DNA from: Candidatus Atribacteria bacterium
GTDB lineage: Bacteria; Bipolaricaulota; Bipolaricaulia; UBA7950; UBA9294
DNA length: 10,619 nt
Assembly: GCA_004525685.1 (NCBI GenBank)
Contig: SPBW01000067.1
Location: 1-10,619, forward strand
Direction: 5' to 3'
Position 1 is the stretch's first letter, and each line of letters starts with the position of its first letter. Under the pieces are notes generated by a model. The model had not been told where the DNA came from. It saw nothing but the letters and a program-made list of their open reading frames with translations, and did no database searches. Position numbers and translations under genes: made by a program. Below, piece by piece: positions 1 to 5,921 of this stretch.

Positions 1-2062
1 CTTCGCCGGAGTGCCAGAGCGATACGGCGTAATTGATTTGATCGAATGCGATCAACTCAAGCAAGCACGGATCGAGTTTGGATTCAGTCGTATTCCAGCG
101 AGAGATAACCACTGGAATCGGCAACACCTTGGCGGCGGTCAAGCGATCTTCACCTGAAATCGCAAGGCTGACCCGAGGTGACGAGCTTCCGACCATGCCA
201 CGCATGTTGGCTTGCACCAGATCATCGGTGATCGTCGCGGGTGCCGTAAGCGTGTACTTGATCTCTCGCCGCGCATTGATGCCATCGTCGAGGAATCTCT
301 CTAGGAAGAGCCATTCCATCGTTTGCCCGCTCTTGCGGAGCGTAGCGCCGTCGTTGTCCACTTCGGCGAACGTCCAGCCCGCAGGGATGGTCTCACTGAC
401 TGACAACCCATTCAACAGGGTATTGACAGACAGGAGGATCGACACCTGCACCACGCTGTTGGGCGCTGTCCAGTCATCAGGCATGCACGACTCGATGGCG
501 CGCTCAGCGAGCACGCTGGCAAGAATGTCAACTGTCTTGGTTGCGCTCTCTGTCTTGCCTTCATCATCGATAACAGTCAGCGTCAGCTTGACTTTACCTG
601 GTTCTTCAAACGCATACTCGGCATCCGAAGAGTCTGTCTCCAGATCGATGATGCCATCGCCATCAAGATCCCATTGGTATAGTTCGATATCGCCATCGAG
701 GTCATAGGACATACTGGCATCCAGCATCGTCATCACACCAAGATGTGGCCGAACGTACTCTGCCATCGTATCGGGATCTCGAAGCACGAATCCCGCCACT
801 GGGGCTGCATTCCCGACGAAAATGTCATGTTCGTAGGCGATCGATTTGGATCCGCGATCATCAGTGACTGTCAGCTTGACGGTGTAGGCGCCTCGTTCAG
901 CGAAGCGGAACTGGGGATCTTGCAGACTCGATATGGCCTCGTCTCCGAACTCCCACTCCCACTTGACAATCCTGCCGTCGCTGTTGGTGTCCTCCGATGT
1001 GTCGGTGAACGAGATAATCTCGGACGTCGTCGGCGCCACCGGCTCGTACTCAAAGAGCGCGATGGGCGGCCAATTCGGCGGCGGGAAGACTTGGGAGCCT
1101 TCAACACCACGGAAATCCGTGTAGGTGACAAGCAAGTCCAGATCATCGGCCCAAGCACCGACTTCAGTCGCCTCGATTTCCAGGGTGATCGCAATCTCTT
1201 GGTCGATGAGTAGATCTGCCACGCGCCATACAGCCGACGTAATGCCGTTCGAGTCGATGTCAACTCGGTAGGCACTCGGCTTGGATGAGATCAGGCGCAA
1301 CCCTTTTGGCAGTTCCTTCTCGATCCTCACATCCGAGGCCACAATGTCAATGTCGAGATGCTCCGCGATGTCGATCAGCGCAGCCTCGGTAGGACGCGAG
1401 AAGTACAAGCCATCCGTATCATCAGCAAATGCCTCAAGTAGATTTCGATTAATCAATGCGCCGATGCCGACCGAGATGATGCGAATGCCTGAGTCGGCGG
1501 CGATTTCTCCTTCGACAGCAGGCTCAATCCCGGTGTTGCTTTGTCCATCGGACAGTAGGATCTCCACTAGAATGGCGTCTTCGCGCCCAACCAGTGTGAG
1601 CTCGCGGCGCGCAATCTGCATGGCATCGCCCAATGCCGACTTCCCATCATTGCGCAGATCACCGATTGCCGTCTTGAGGGCAATGCGATTCCCAGTCAAG
1701 GGAACGTCGAGATGCGCACTGGACGCATACGAGACCAGTCCGATGCGATCTCCTGCTTCGAATTGGTCGATCAGGTCGAAGGCAAATGACTTGGCCGACG
1801 ACAAGTCGGCGGTTGCCGACGTATCAATGATCAGCATGCAGTCGATGGGGAACCCTTCAACAGGTCCTAGTCCGCGCAACAGCAGGTCCAGATCGACTTT
1901 CTCGGGGAGCCCCGTGAGCCCCTCTTCAAGTTCAGCCCATTCCAGCGTTTGCTCGATTCGAATTCTCTCTCCTGCCAGGGCACTGAACGAAAGCGCCAAG
2001 ACAAGAATCAAAAGGAGGGCGGCGAGGGACCCCGCCCTCGCCGCATTGTTGGTCGTTCTCAT
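1..2062 (-). CDS. Exported VWA-PKD-PKD protein, C-terminus beyond window
   Basis: Translating the minus strand from ATG 2062 gives 687 codons with no stop before the window edge, so the 3' end is missing. Residues 10-30 are a hydrophobic signal peptide (ending Phe-Ser-Ala-Leu-Ala). Residues about 71-240 are a von Willebrand factor A domain: metal-site strand Leu-Ile-Ile-Asp-Thr-Ser-Ala-Thr (77-84), Ser-Ala-Leu-Gly-Asp (142-146), and Leu-Leu-Ser-Asp-Gly (169-173). Two PKD domains follow at about 331-416 and 420-513. The second carries an Asp-x-Asp-Gly-Asp-Gly loop (465-470), likely calcium binding. Residues 517-687 match the composite module of the neighbouring 737-residue protein, including Ile-Ser-Arg-Trp (653-656). 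The chosen ATG has GGGAG 9 nt upstream. An in-frame ATG at 2071 directly abuts that GGGAG and is less likely. The gene starts 44 nt after its neighbour's stop, so the two are probably co-transcribed. Expected role: extracellular protein-protein adhesion or assembly; substrate unknown. Confidence 0.88.
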   Translation of the reverse strand, partial: MRTTNNAARAGSLAALLLILVLALSFSALAGERIRIEQTLEWAELEEGLTGLPEKVDLDLLLRGLGPVEGFPIDCMLIIDTSATADLSSAKSFAFDLIDQFEAGDRIGLVSYASSAHLDVPLTGNRIALKTAIGDLRNDGKSALGDAMQIARRELTLVGREDAILVEILLSDGQSNTGIEPAVEGEIAADSGIRIISVGIGALINRNLLEAFADDTDGLYFSRPTEAALIDIAEHLDIDIVASDVRIEKELPKGLRLISSKPSAYRVDIDSNGITSAVWRVADLLIDQEIAITLEIEATEVGAWADDLDLLVTYTDFRGVEGSQVFPPPNWPPIALFEYEPVAPTTSEIISFTDTSEDTNSDGRIVKWEWEFGDEAISSLQDPQFRFAERGAYTVKLTVTDDRGSKSIAYEHDIFVGNAAPVAGFVLRDPDTMAEYVRPHLGVMTMLDASMSYDLDGDIELYQWDLDGDGIIDLETDSSDAEYAFEEPGKVKLTLTVIDDEGKTESATKTVDILASVLAERAIESCMPDDWTAPNSVVQVSILLSVNTLLNGLSVSETIPAGWTFAEVDNDGATLRKSGQTMEWLFLERFLDDGINARREIKYTLTAPATITDDLVQANMRGMVGSSSPRVSLAISGEDRLTAAKVLPIPVVISRWNTTESKLDPCLLELIAFDQINYAVSLWHSGE
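2..514 (-). repeat. Composite module copy 3, at end of VWA protein (cut by edge)
   Basis: This covers residues about 517-687 of the VWA protein. The beta-rich part has Gly-Leu-Ser-Val-Ser-Glu-Thr-Ile-Pro-Ala-Gly-Trp (552-563), aligned with the Gly-Trp core of the other two copies. The helical part has Ile-Ser-Arg-Trp (653-656) and Asp-Gln-Ile-Asn-Tyr-Ala-Val-Ser-Leu-Trp (674-683). The window stops just where the Val-Pro-x-Thr turn and second helix would be expected. Confidence 0.7.
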
Positions 2063-2106
2063 ACGTATCATCTCCCTAGACGGGCTTCGCTACTAAAGCG
2101 TTGCCA

Positions 2107-4320
2107 TTATCCGTCGCAGGTCGATGTATCCGGATCGCAGGGACCATCTGGAATGATGGGCAGCGGATCACAGATATTCGTATTGGTCAGCCAGTAGGCG
2201 ATGATCTCCTTGAGCATGTGGTAGCCAACAGTCTGGCCACACGTGCGCGGGACGACCTCGTCCTCCAACCAGAAGGCAATCGCTCGCTGGACTTGTTGGA
2301 ATGAGATCTTGTCCGACAGAGTAATGTCGAGTACGTCATTCTGTACGTCCCATCGAGAGATGGCTACTAGGACCGATACGCAGTCACTTACATCAACCCC
2401 ACTATCTCCTGTCACCATGACTTCCATGCACGGCAGCGCTGAATCGACCAACCCGTAGAGGTCGTTACTGCTGGCGTAGCAAGGATCGGATGCTGCGAGC
2501 TGCATCGCTGACGATTGAGGCACTTCAACCTGGTAGATGATGGTTTTCATCGCACCGGCAGGCACCTTGCTCGGGAACATCCATTCAGTCTTCGACGGCT
2601 TGTACGTAAAGCCGCCATTGTCGATCGGAATGACTTTCCAACCCGTGGGAAGATCCTCTTCCAATCCGACGCCATAGAGATCCTGGTCAGCCCAGATCTC
2701 AACCTTGACCGTGAAGGTACTTCCAGCTTTGTCTCCACCTGGTCCGTAGTAGTTCAACAGGATGTTGTTGCACGGAACGGGCGTCGAGATTGTTCTTACG
2801 GCCGTAATCTTGGCGCGTGGAACGAGCGGAAGCGGCAGATCGACCGGCGTACACGTGTAGGCGTAGGCCGACAGCTCCTTCATCATCACAAGGTCAATCA
2901 TAGCGCCTTGCGTCCATGGAACCGATTCATCGTAGTTCCAGATCTCAATGGCTCGGCTCAATTGCAGCGGATCGATCTTCTGCGACAACCGAAGATCAAT
3001 GTAATCGTCAGAGTCGTAGCCAATGCGGGGAACCAGATGGGCAATCGCCGTCTTCAGGTTCAAGGCATCGGTGATCTCGATCTTCGCATCGCCTTCCACA
3101 GGCAGGTCGAACGACGGAGCCATCGACTGCAGGATTCCGGTGATGGTGAAGCAGACCGGCAGCGTCGTCGCAATCAATTGATGCGACTCTGGCACAGTCA
3201 CTTCATAGGTAATGACCTTAGTCGTGTTGGCGCGAATCTGATCAACGAACACCCACTGGGCCGTCGAGCGCTTGAATGCCGCACCTGCGTTCTCCAGAGG
3301 CTTGATGGTCCAACCAATCGGAAGGTTCTCGCTCAGTCCTACACCAGCCAAGTCCATCTGAGGCTCGATGCGAACGACAACCAGGAATGTGCTGCCTGGC
3401 AACGCTTGAACCGTCGAGATCGTTCTCGTAACGGTCACGGCAAGGCTGGACACATCGATGGAAACCGATGCGCGATCCGTTGCCCCTTCGTCGTCCGTGG
3501 CTCGGACTGAGATGGTCTTGAATCCTTCGGTTGTGAACGTCGTCGTCACGACAGGATCCGTCGTCGCTTGATCGTAGAGTCCGTCACCATTGAAGTCCCA
3601 CTCGTACATCGCAATGCGTCCGTCTGGATCAAAACTCCCAGACGCATCGAGCGTAATCGGCTCATTGATGCGAGGATCCGTCGGAGAAACGAAGAACGCC
3701 ACAGAGGGCGGCTCATTCTGCGCTGCCCCAATAATGATGGGATCAATCAAGTTGAGTGCGATCTCCGTCGGCCCCACAATGCTTCCAGACAGAAACTTCA
3801 CCTTCGTGATTCCTGCTGTAAATTGCGGGAACAGCGTCAATGCAAAGTCGATGCCGAGTGGACCAAGGACCATTCCATCGCCCTTAGCAACATCCCAAGT
3901 CCATGAGATGTTTCCGGTCGGCGGGGTCAATGCCCACGTGTCACGGAAATCAGCCGCATCATCTTGGACGATCCAGTCGGCACCTGCAGGAACGCCCGAG
4001 AGCGTCATTGTTGCCGCGCCTGCAGTACCGGCACCGCCGCCTAGAAGCACGAACACGGAAAGGTCTCCGCCCACTGTATTACGATACAGGAACATCACCG
4101 CCGTGTTTGCTTCTTCAAAACCTGTGTTGGATCGCGTGTTCGCCATCGCATAGAAACTCAAGGCAGTGCCTGGATTTCCTAGTGGCGTGATTGGTACACG
4201 CGTTTCCCCCTGACTAACAGTATAGAAGCCGTCTCCCTGCGCTACACCCGCTAACGGAAGGAGGAGAACGACCACTGCCAGAAGGAAGAAAAGGCCATAA
4301 AGGACCTTATGCACCTTCAT
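2107..4320 (-). CDS. Exported PKD protein with two composite repeat modules
   Basis: This encodes 737 residues. ATG 4320 is chosen over the in-frame TTG at 4326 because AAAGGAGG sits 6 nt upstream of the ATG. Residues 5-28 form a signal peptide. Residues about 30-200 are a beta-rich, Gly/Ala/Thr-rich domain I do not recognise. A PKD domain spans about 205-290 and contains Trp-Asp-Phe-Asn-Gly-Asp-Gly (241-247), a probable calcium loop. Two copies of a composite module follow (about 293-489 and 503-712). Each has a beta-rich part starting Arg-Thr-Ile-Ser-Thr and containing Leu-Pro-x-Gly-Trp, then a helical part with Ala-Ile-x-x-Trp and Val-Pro-x-Thr. The tail (713-737) is Pro/Asp/Cys-rich with no sorting signal or membrane anchor seen. 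All ten cysteines lie after residue 389, suggesting disulfides in the C-terminal half. It shares the module with the downstream VWA protein, from which it is 44 nt away. Likely secreted or surface-exposed; function unknown. Confidence 0.9.
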   Translation of the reverse strand: MKVHKVLYGLFFLLAVVVLLLPLAGVAQGDGFYTVSQGETRVPITPLGNPGTALSFYAMANTRSNTGFEEANTAVMFLYRNTVGGDLSVFVLLGGGAGTAGAATMTLSGVPAGADWIVQDDAADFRDTWALTPPTGNISWTWDVAKGDGMVLGPLGIDFALTLFPQFTAGITKVKFLSGSIVGPTEIALNLIDPIIIGAAQNEPPSVAFFVSPTDPRINEPITLDASGSFDPDGRIAMYEWDFNGDGLYDQATTDPVVTTTFTTEGFKTISVRATDDEGATDRASVSIDVSSLAVTVTRTISTVQALPGSTFLVVVRIEPQMDLAGVGLSENLPIGWTIKPLENAGAAFKRSTAQWVFVDQIRANTTKVITYEVTVPESHQLIATTLPVCFTITGILQSMAPSFDLPVEGDAKIEITDALNLKTAIAHLVPRIGYDSDDYIDLRLSQKIDPLQLSRAIEIWNYDESVPWTQGAMIDLVMMKELSAYAYTCTPVDLPLPLVPRAKITAVRTISTPVPCNNILLNYYGPGGDKAGSTFTVKVEIWADQDLYGVGLEEDLPTGWKVIPIDNGGFTYKPSKTEWMFPSKVPAGAMKTIIYQVEVPQSSAMQLAASDPCYASSNDLYGLVDSALPCMEVMVTGDSGVDVSDCVSVLVAISRWDVQNDVLDITLSDKISFQQVQRAIAFWLEDEVVPRTCGQTVGYHMLKEIIAYWLTNTNICDPLPIIPDGPCDPDTSTCDG
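2185..2814 (-). repeat. Composite module copy 2 in the 737-residue protein
   Basis: This covers residues about 503-712. The beta-rich part begins Val-Arg-Thr-Ile-Ser-Thr (508-513), and its core Gly-Val-Gly-Leu-Glu-Glu-Asp-Leu-Pro-Thr-Gly-Trp (550-561) lines up with the same core in copy 1. The helical part has Ile-Ser-Arg-Trp-Asp (654-658), Gln-Arg-Ala-Ile-Ala-Phe-Trp (678-684) and Val-Pro-Arg-Thr (690-693), then a second helix ending Ile-Ala-Tyr-Trp-Leu. It carries an insertion after Ile-Ser-Thr and more cysteines than copy 1. Boundaries are by eye. Confidence 0.75.
2854..3444 (-). repeat. Composite module copy 1 in the 737-residue protein
   Basis: This covers residues about 293-489. It shows Val-Thr-Arg-Thr-Ile-Ser-Thr (297-303), Gly-Val-Gly-Leu-Ser-Glu-Asn-Leu-Pro-Ile-Gly-Trp (326-337), then the helical part with Ser-Arg-Ala-Ile-Glu-Ile-Trp (455-461) and Val-Pro-Trp-Thr (467-470). 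The similarity to copy 2 runs in order across the whole unit, which indicates duplication of a two-domain block rather than convergence of one motif. Confidence 0.75.
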
Positions 4321-4326
4321 TAGCAA

Positions 4327-4334
4327 CCTCCTTT
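4327..4334 (-). promoter_or_regulatory. Ribosome binding site of the 737-residue PKD protein
   Basis: The minus strand reads AAAGGAGG, followed by 6 nt and ATG 4320. This is the strongest Shine-Dalgarno sequence in the window. It excludes the upstream in-frame TTG at 4326, which would touch it. Confidence 0.85.
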
Positions 4335-4381
4335 GTTGGCTGTCTCATCTTTTTGTATGCAATCAAAAGCAGCAATCCATC

Positions 4382-4414
4382 CAGACTCTAGCAGATTCGT
4401 GGCCTGCAAGTCTG
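4382..4414 (-). other. Intergenic stem-loop before the PKD protein gene
   Basis: In the 151-nt gap between two genes, the minus strand can fold with arms CAGACT and AGTCTG (6 bp), an inner GCAG/CTGC pair (4 bp) and a loop of about 9 nt. No T-run follows, so it is not a normal terminator. It could be a processing or stability element, an attenuator, or chance. I found no convincing promoter in the same gap. Confidence 0.35.
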
Positions 4415-4471
4415 TAACACCGATTACGCTGTCGATGCCTCCTTTCAACAATGGTTCTGCGTTTCCATGTG

Positions 4472-5101
4472 TCATAGTGCTACGGCAAGCTGATAGAGGG
4501 CCATGTCGATGGCCCCTTTAGCTGCCTCCACAGGGTCCGCCGTCAGCAGTGAGAACAACGGACGATCCTCATATGTGGCCGTTGTTGTGAACTCGACATC
4601 TCCCTGCGGACTGAATACCGTAGCAAAGATTGCCACAGTTGCTTCCTTCTCAATACCCAGAAACAGCCCCAGCGGGCTGATGAGAATTTGAAGTGATGTA
4701 TCCAAGAACGATGTTGCTGCAAGCAAGAGCAACGAGCGCTCTGCTTTGAAGGTGATCTTCTTCTCCCAGCGCACGATTCGTAGAATGACAAGGTGATCGG
4801 CGTTCAACGTCGAAGCCAATTGTCGCATCCCCTCTACAGTAATGCTATTGCCAATGTACGTACTTGTGAGTCGCTGAGCATGCATCAGCTCGCCTTGCGA
4901 ACAAACGTTCGCCCCAGTGATAACCGAGCACCGCTGGGATGCATAGTTCTTGACCACCTCAAGATCTGCTGTCGGGACAGCGGCTGCTGACTGAACAAAC
5001 ACAGCCAACTTCTGCCCTTGTCCGAAGCAGGTCACCGTCGCGAGTAAGACAATCAAGCCAACGATCGCGTACGGTGCACATCGATATCTTCGCTTCAACA
5101 T
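4472..5101 (-). CDS. Small exported protein of unknown function
   Basis: This encodes 209 residues from ATG 5101, which has GGGGAG just upstream. An in-frame GTG at 5116, with AAGGA 8 nt before it, would add five residues and cannot be excluded. The N-terminus is basic (Lys-Arg-Arg-Tyr-Arg), followed by a hydrophobic stretch (about 10-27) typical of a Sec signal peptide. The sequence Thr-Val-Thr-Cys lacks the small residue expected before a lipobox cysteine, so a lipoprotein is unlikely. The mature part alternates strands and helices, with Asn-Ala-Asp-His-Leu-Val-Ile-Leu (104-111) and an amphipathic C-terminal helix. This layout recalls periplasmic TolB-N/CsgG/LpoB-type folds; that is inference from pattern, not a recognised family. 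A hydrophobic stretch near 132-152 may be buried or membrane-associated. The gene leads the exported-protein group and lies 151 nt before the PKD protein gene. Confidence 0.8.
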   Translation of the reverse strand: MLKRRYRCAPYAIVGLIVLLATVTCFGQGQKLAVFVQSAAAVPTADLEVVKNYASQRCSVITGANVCSQGELMHAQRLTSTYIGNSITVEGMRQLASTLNADHLVILRIVRWEKKITFKAERSLLLLAATSFLDTSLQILISPLGLFLGIEKEATVAIFATVFSPQGDVEFTTTATYEDRPLFSLLTADPVEAAKGAIDMALYQLAVAL

Positions 5102-5198
5102 ACTTCTCCCCACCACCCGTTGATTCCTTTCGCTGTGCAGGAGTCTAGCTCAATAGGAATCCTTCTCGATAGGAAGGCTGTCGAGGCCCTCTCCCGAC

Positions 5199-5222
5199 TT
5201 TGTCTAGAGGGGTCTGGACAAA
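5199..5222. promoter_or_regulatory. Operator-like inverted repeat upstream of the exported-protein genes
   Basis: On the plus strand, TTTGTCTAGA and TCTGGACAAA flank a GGGG spacer. The 10-bp arms are complementary except for one T/G position. A second short inverted repeat, GGACA-AA-TGTCC (5216-5227), overlaps its end. It lies about 100 bp before the start of the small exported protein gene, where an operator could sit. No T-run follows on either strand, so it is not a terminator. No strong promoter was found near it; the best -10 candidate, TCTAAT on the minus strand (5269-5274), lacks a good -35. Confidence 0.35.
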
Positions 5223-5329
5223 TGTCCTCTACCACTCGGCGGGGTTGGGGGCGCAAGCGAAATCGCTCATTAGAACGCCTTTTTTCGTACTCCAATACCA
5301 AACCATGTGCGCCTAACCTAAGCAGAGGC

Positions 5330-5358
5330 AAAAAAAAACGACCTCCCGTGGGAGGTCG
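5330..5358 (-). terminator. Rho-independent terminator after rplM
   Basis: The minus strand has an 8-bp perfect GC-rich stem, CGACCTCC / GGAGGTCG, with a 4-nt loop, followed directly by nine T residues (plus strand 5330-5338). It lies 42 nt beyond the rplM stop and separates the housekeeping genes from the exported-protein genes. Confidence 0.93.
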
Positions 5359-5399
5359 CATGCTGAGAGTGTGTTCATTCCTCGTAAAGTACCGTTGCG

Positions 5400-5849
5400 C
5401 TATGCGTCGATATCCAGATCCTTGGGGCTTTGAGCTCCATGTGGATGTGTCGGGCCTTCATAGAGCTTGAGCTTGCGAAGCATGCTTTTGCCCAACTTGC
5501 TCTTGGGAAGCATTCGTCGAACAGCTTCCTTCATCGGAAGCGTCGGTCGACGCGCGACCAATCGGCGATAGGTCATTTCCTTCAGTCCACCCATGTAGCC
5601 GCTATGGCGCTGATAGAGCTTCTTGTCCCACTTGTCGCCAGTCAGCTCGACCCGCTCAGCATTGATCACGATGACATAGTCTCCGGTATCGACGTGGGGC
5701 GTGTAGATGGGCTTGTGCTTGCCCTGCAAGATGGTGGCAATCTCGGTCGCCAATCGCCCTAGGCGTTTGCCATCTGCATTTACGACATACCAATCACGAT
5801 CCCAACTCTTACCCATCTCTTCATTCTTCGCCACAAACGTCCGTTGCAT
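5400..5849 (-). CDS. rplM: 50S ribosomal protein L13
   Basis: This encodes 149 residues, close to the usual 140-150 of bacterial L13, an early-assembling protein of the large subunit that binds 23S rRNA. The N-terminus Met-Gln-Arg-Thr-Phe and the segments Trp-Tyr-Val-Val-Asn-Ala-Asp-Gly, Gly-Arg-Leu-Ala-Thr, His-Ser-Gly-Tyr and Met-Leu-Pro-Lys-Ser-Lys-Leu-Gly are family hallmarks. The frame is open upstream to 5921, but ATG 5849 is the true start: it matches family N-termini, has AAGGAG 7 nt before it (5857-5862), and the upstream extension would cover the promoter. A near-consensus promoter lies just upstream and a strong terminator just downstream, so it can be transcribed alone. The usual partner rpsI (S9) does not follow. 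Confidence 0.97.
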   Translation of the reverse strand: MQRTFVAKNEEMGKSWDRDWYVVNADGKRLGRLATEIATILQGKHKPIYTPHVDTGDYVIVINAERVELTGDKWDKKLYQRHSGYMGGLKEMTYRRLVARRPTLPMKEAVRRMLPKSKLGKSMLRKLKLYEGPTHPHGAQSPKDLDIDA

Positions 5850-5885
5850 CTCACCGCTCCTTAACAAGTTCTCAACAGGATTGCG

Positions 5886-5914
5886 ATTATATCTGCGCAG
5901 ATTCCCCGTTTCAA
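5886..5914 (-). promoter_or_regulatory. Sigma70-type promoter for rplM
   Basis: On the minus strand, -35 TTGAAA (5909-5914) and -10 TATAAT (5886-5891) are separated by exactly 17 bp. The predicted start near 5879 gives a leader of about 30 nt ahead of ATG 5849. It lies in the 72-nt gap between purA and rplM. Confidence 0.85.
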
Positions 5915-5921
5915 AGATCAA

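Noticed and set aside
78..707. Long plus-strand frame opposite the VWA protein
   Set aside because: It is Ser/Arg-rich low-complexity sequence typical of the antisense of a real gene; the minus-strand protein has recognisable PKD domains here.
1281..2096. 271-codon plus-strand frame opposite the VWA domain
   Set aside because: It is antisense to a clear signal peptide and VWA domain, and its own translation is Ser/Arg-rich with no domain features.
4438..4445. Second AAAGGAGG on the minus strand in the 4321-4471 gap
   Set aside because: No start codon lies at a workable distance and the nearest frames close quickly, so no small gene is supported.
4497..4514. GGGCCAT/ATGGCCC hairpin near the end of the small exported protein gene
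   Set aside because: It lies within the coding sequence, and no T-run follows in the minus direction.
5250..5285. Plus-strand hairpin followed by six T residues
   Set aside because: The outer stem is only 4 bp with a large internal loop, and no plus-strand gene exists for it to terminate.
5095..5361. 88-codon minus-strand frame between rplM and the small exported protein gene
   Set aside because: It overlaps the rplM terminator, is rich in Arg and Pro like a chance frame, and has no ribosome binding site.
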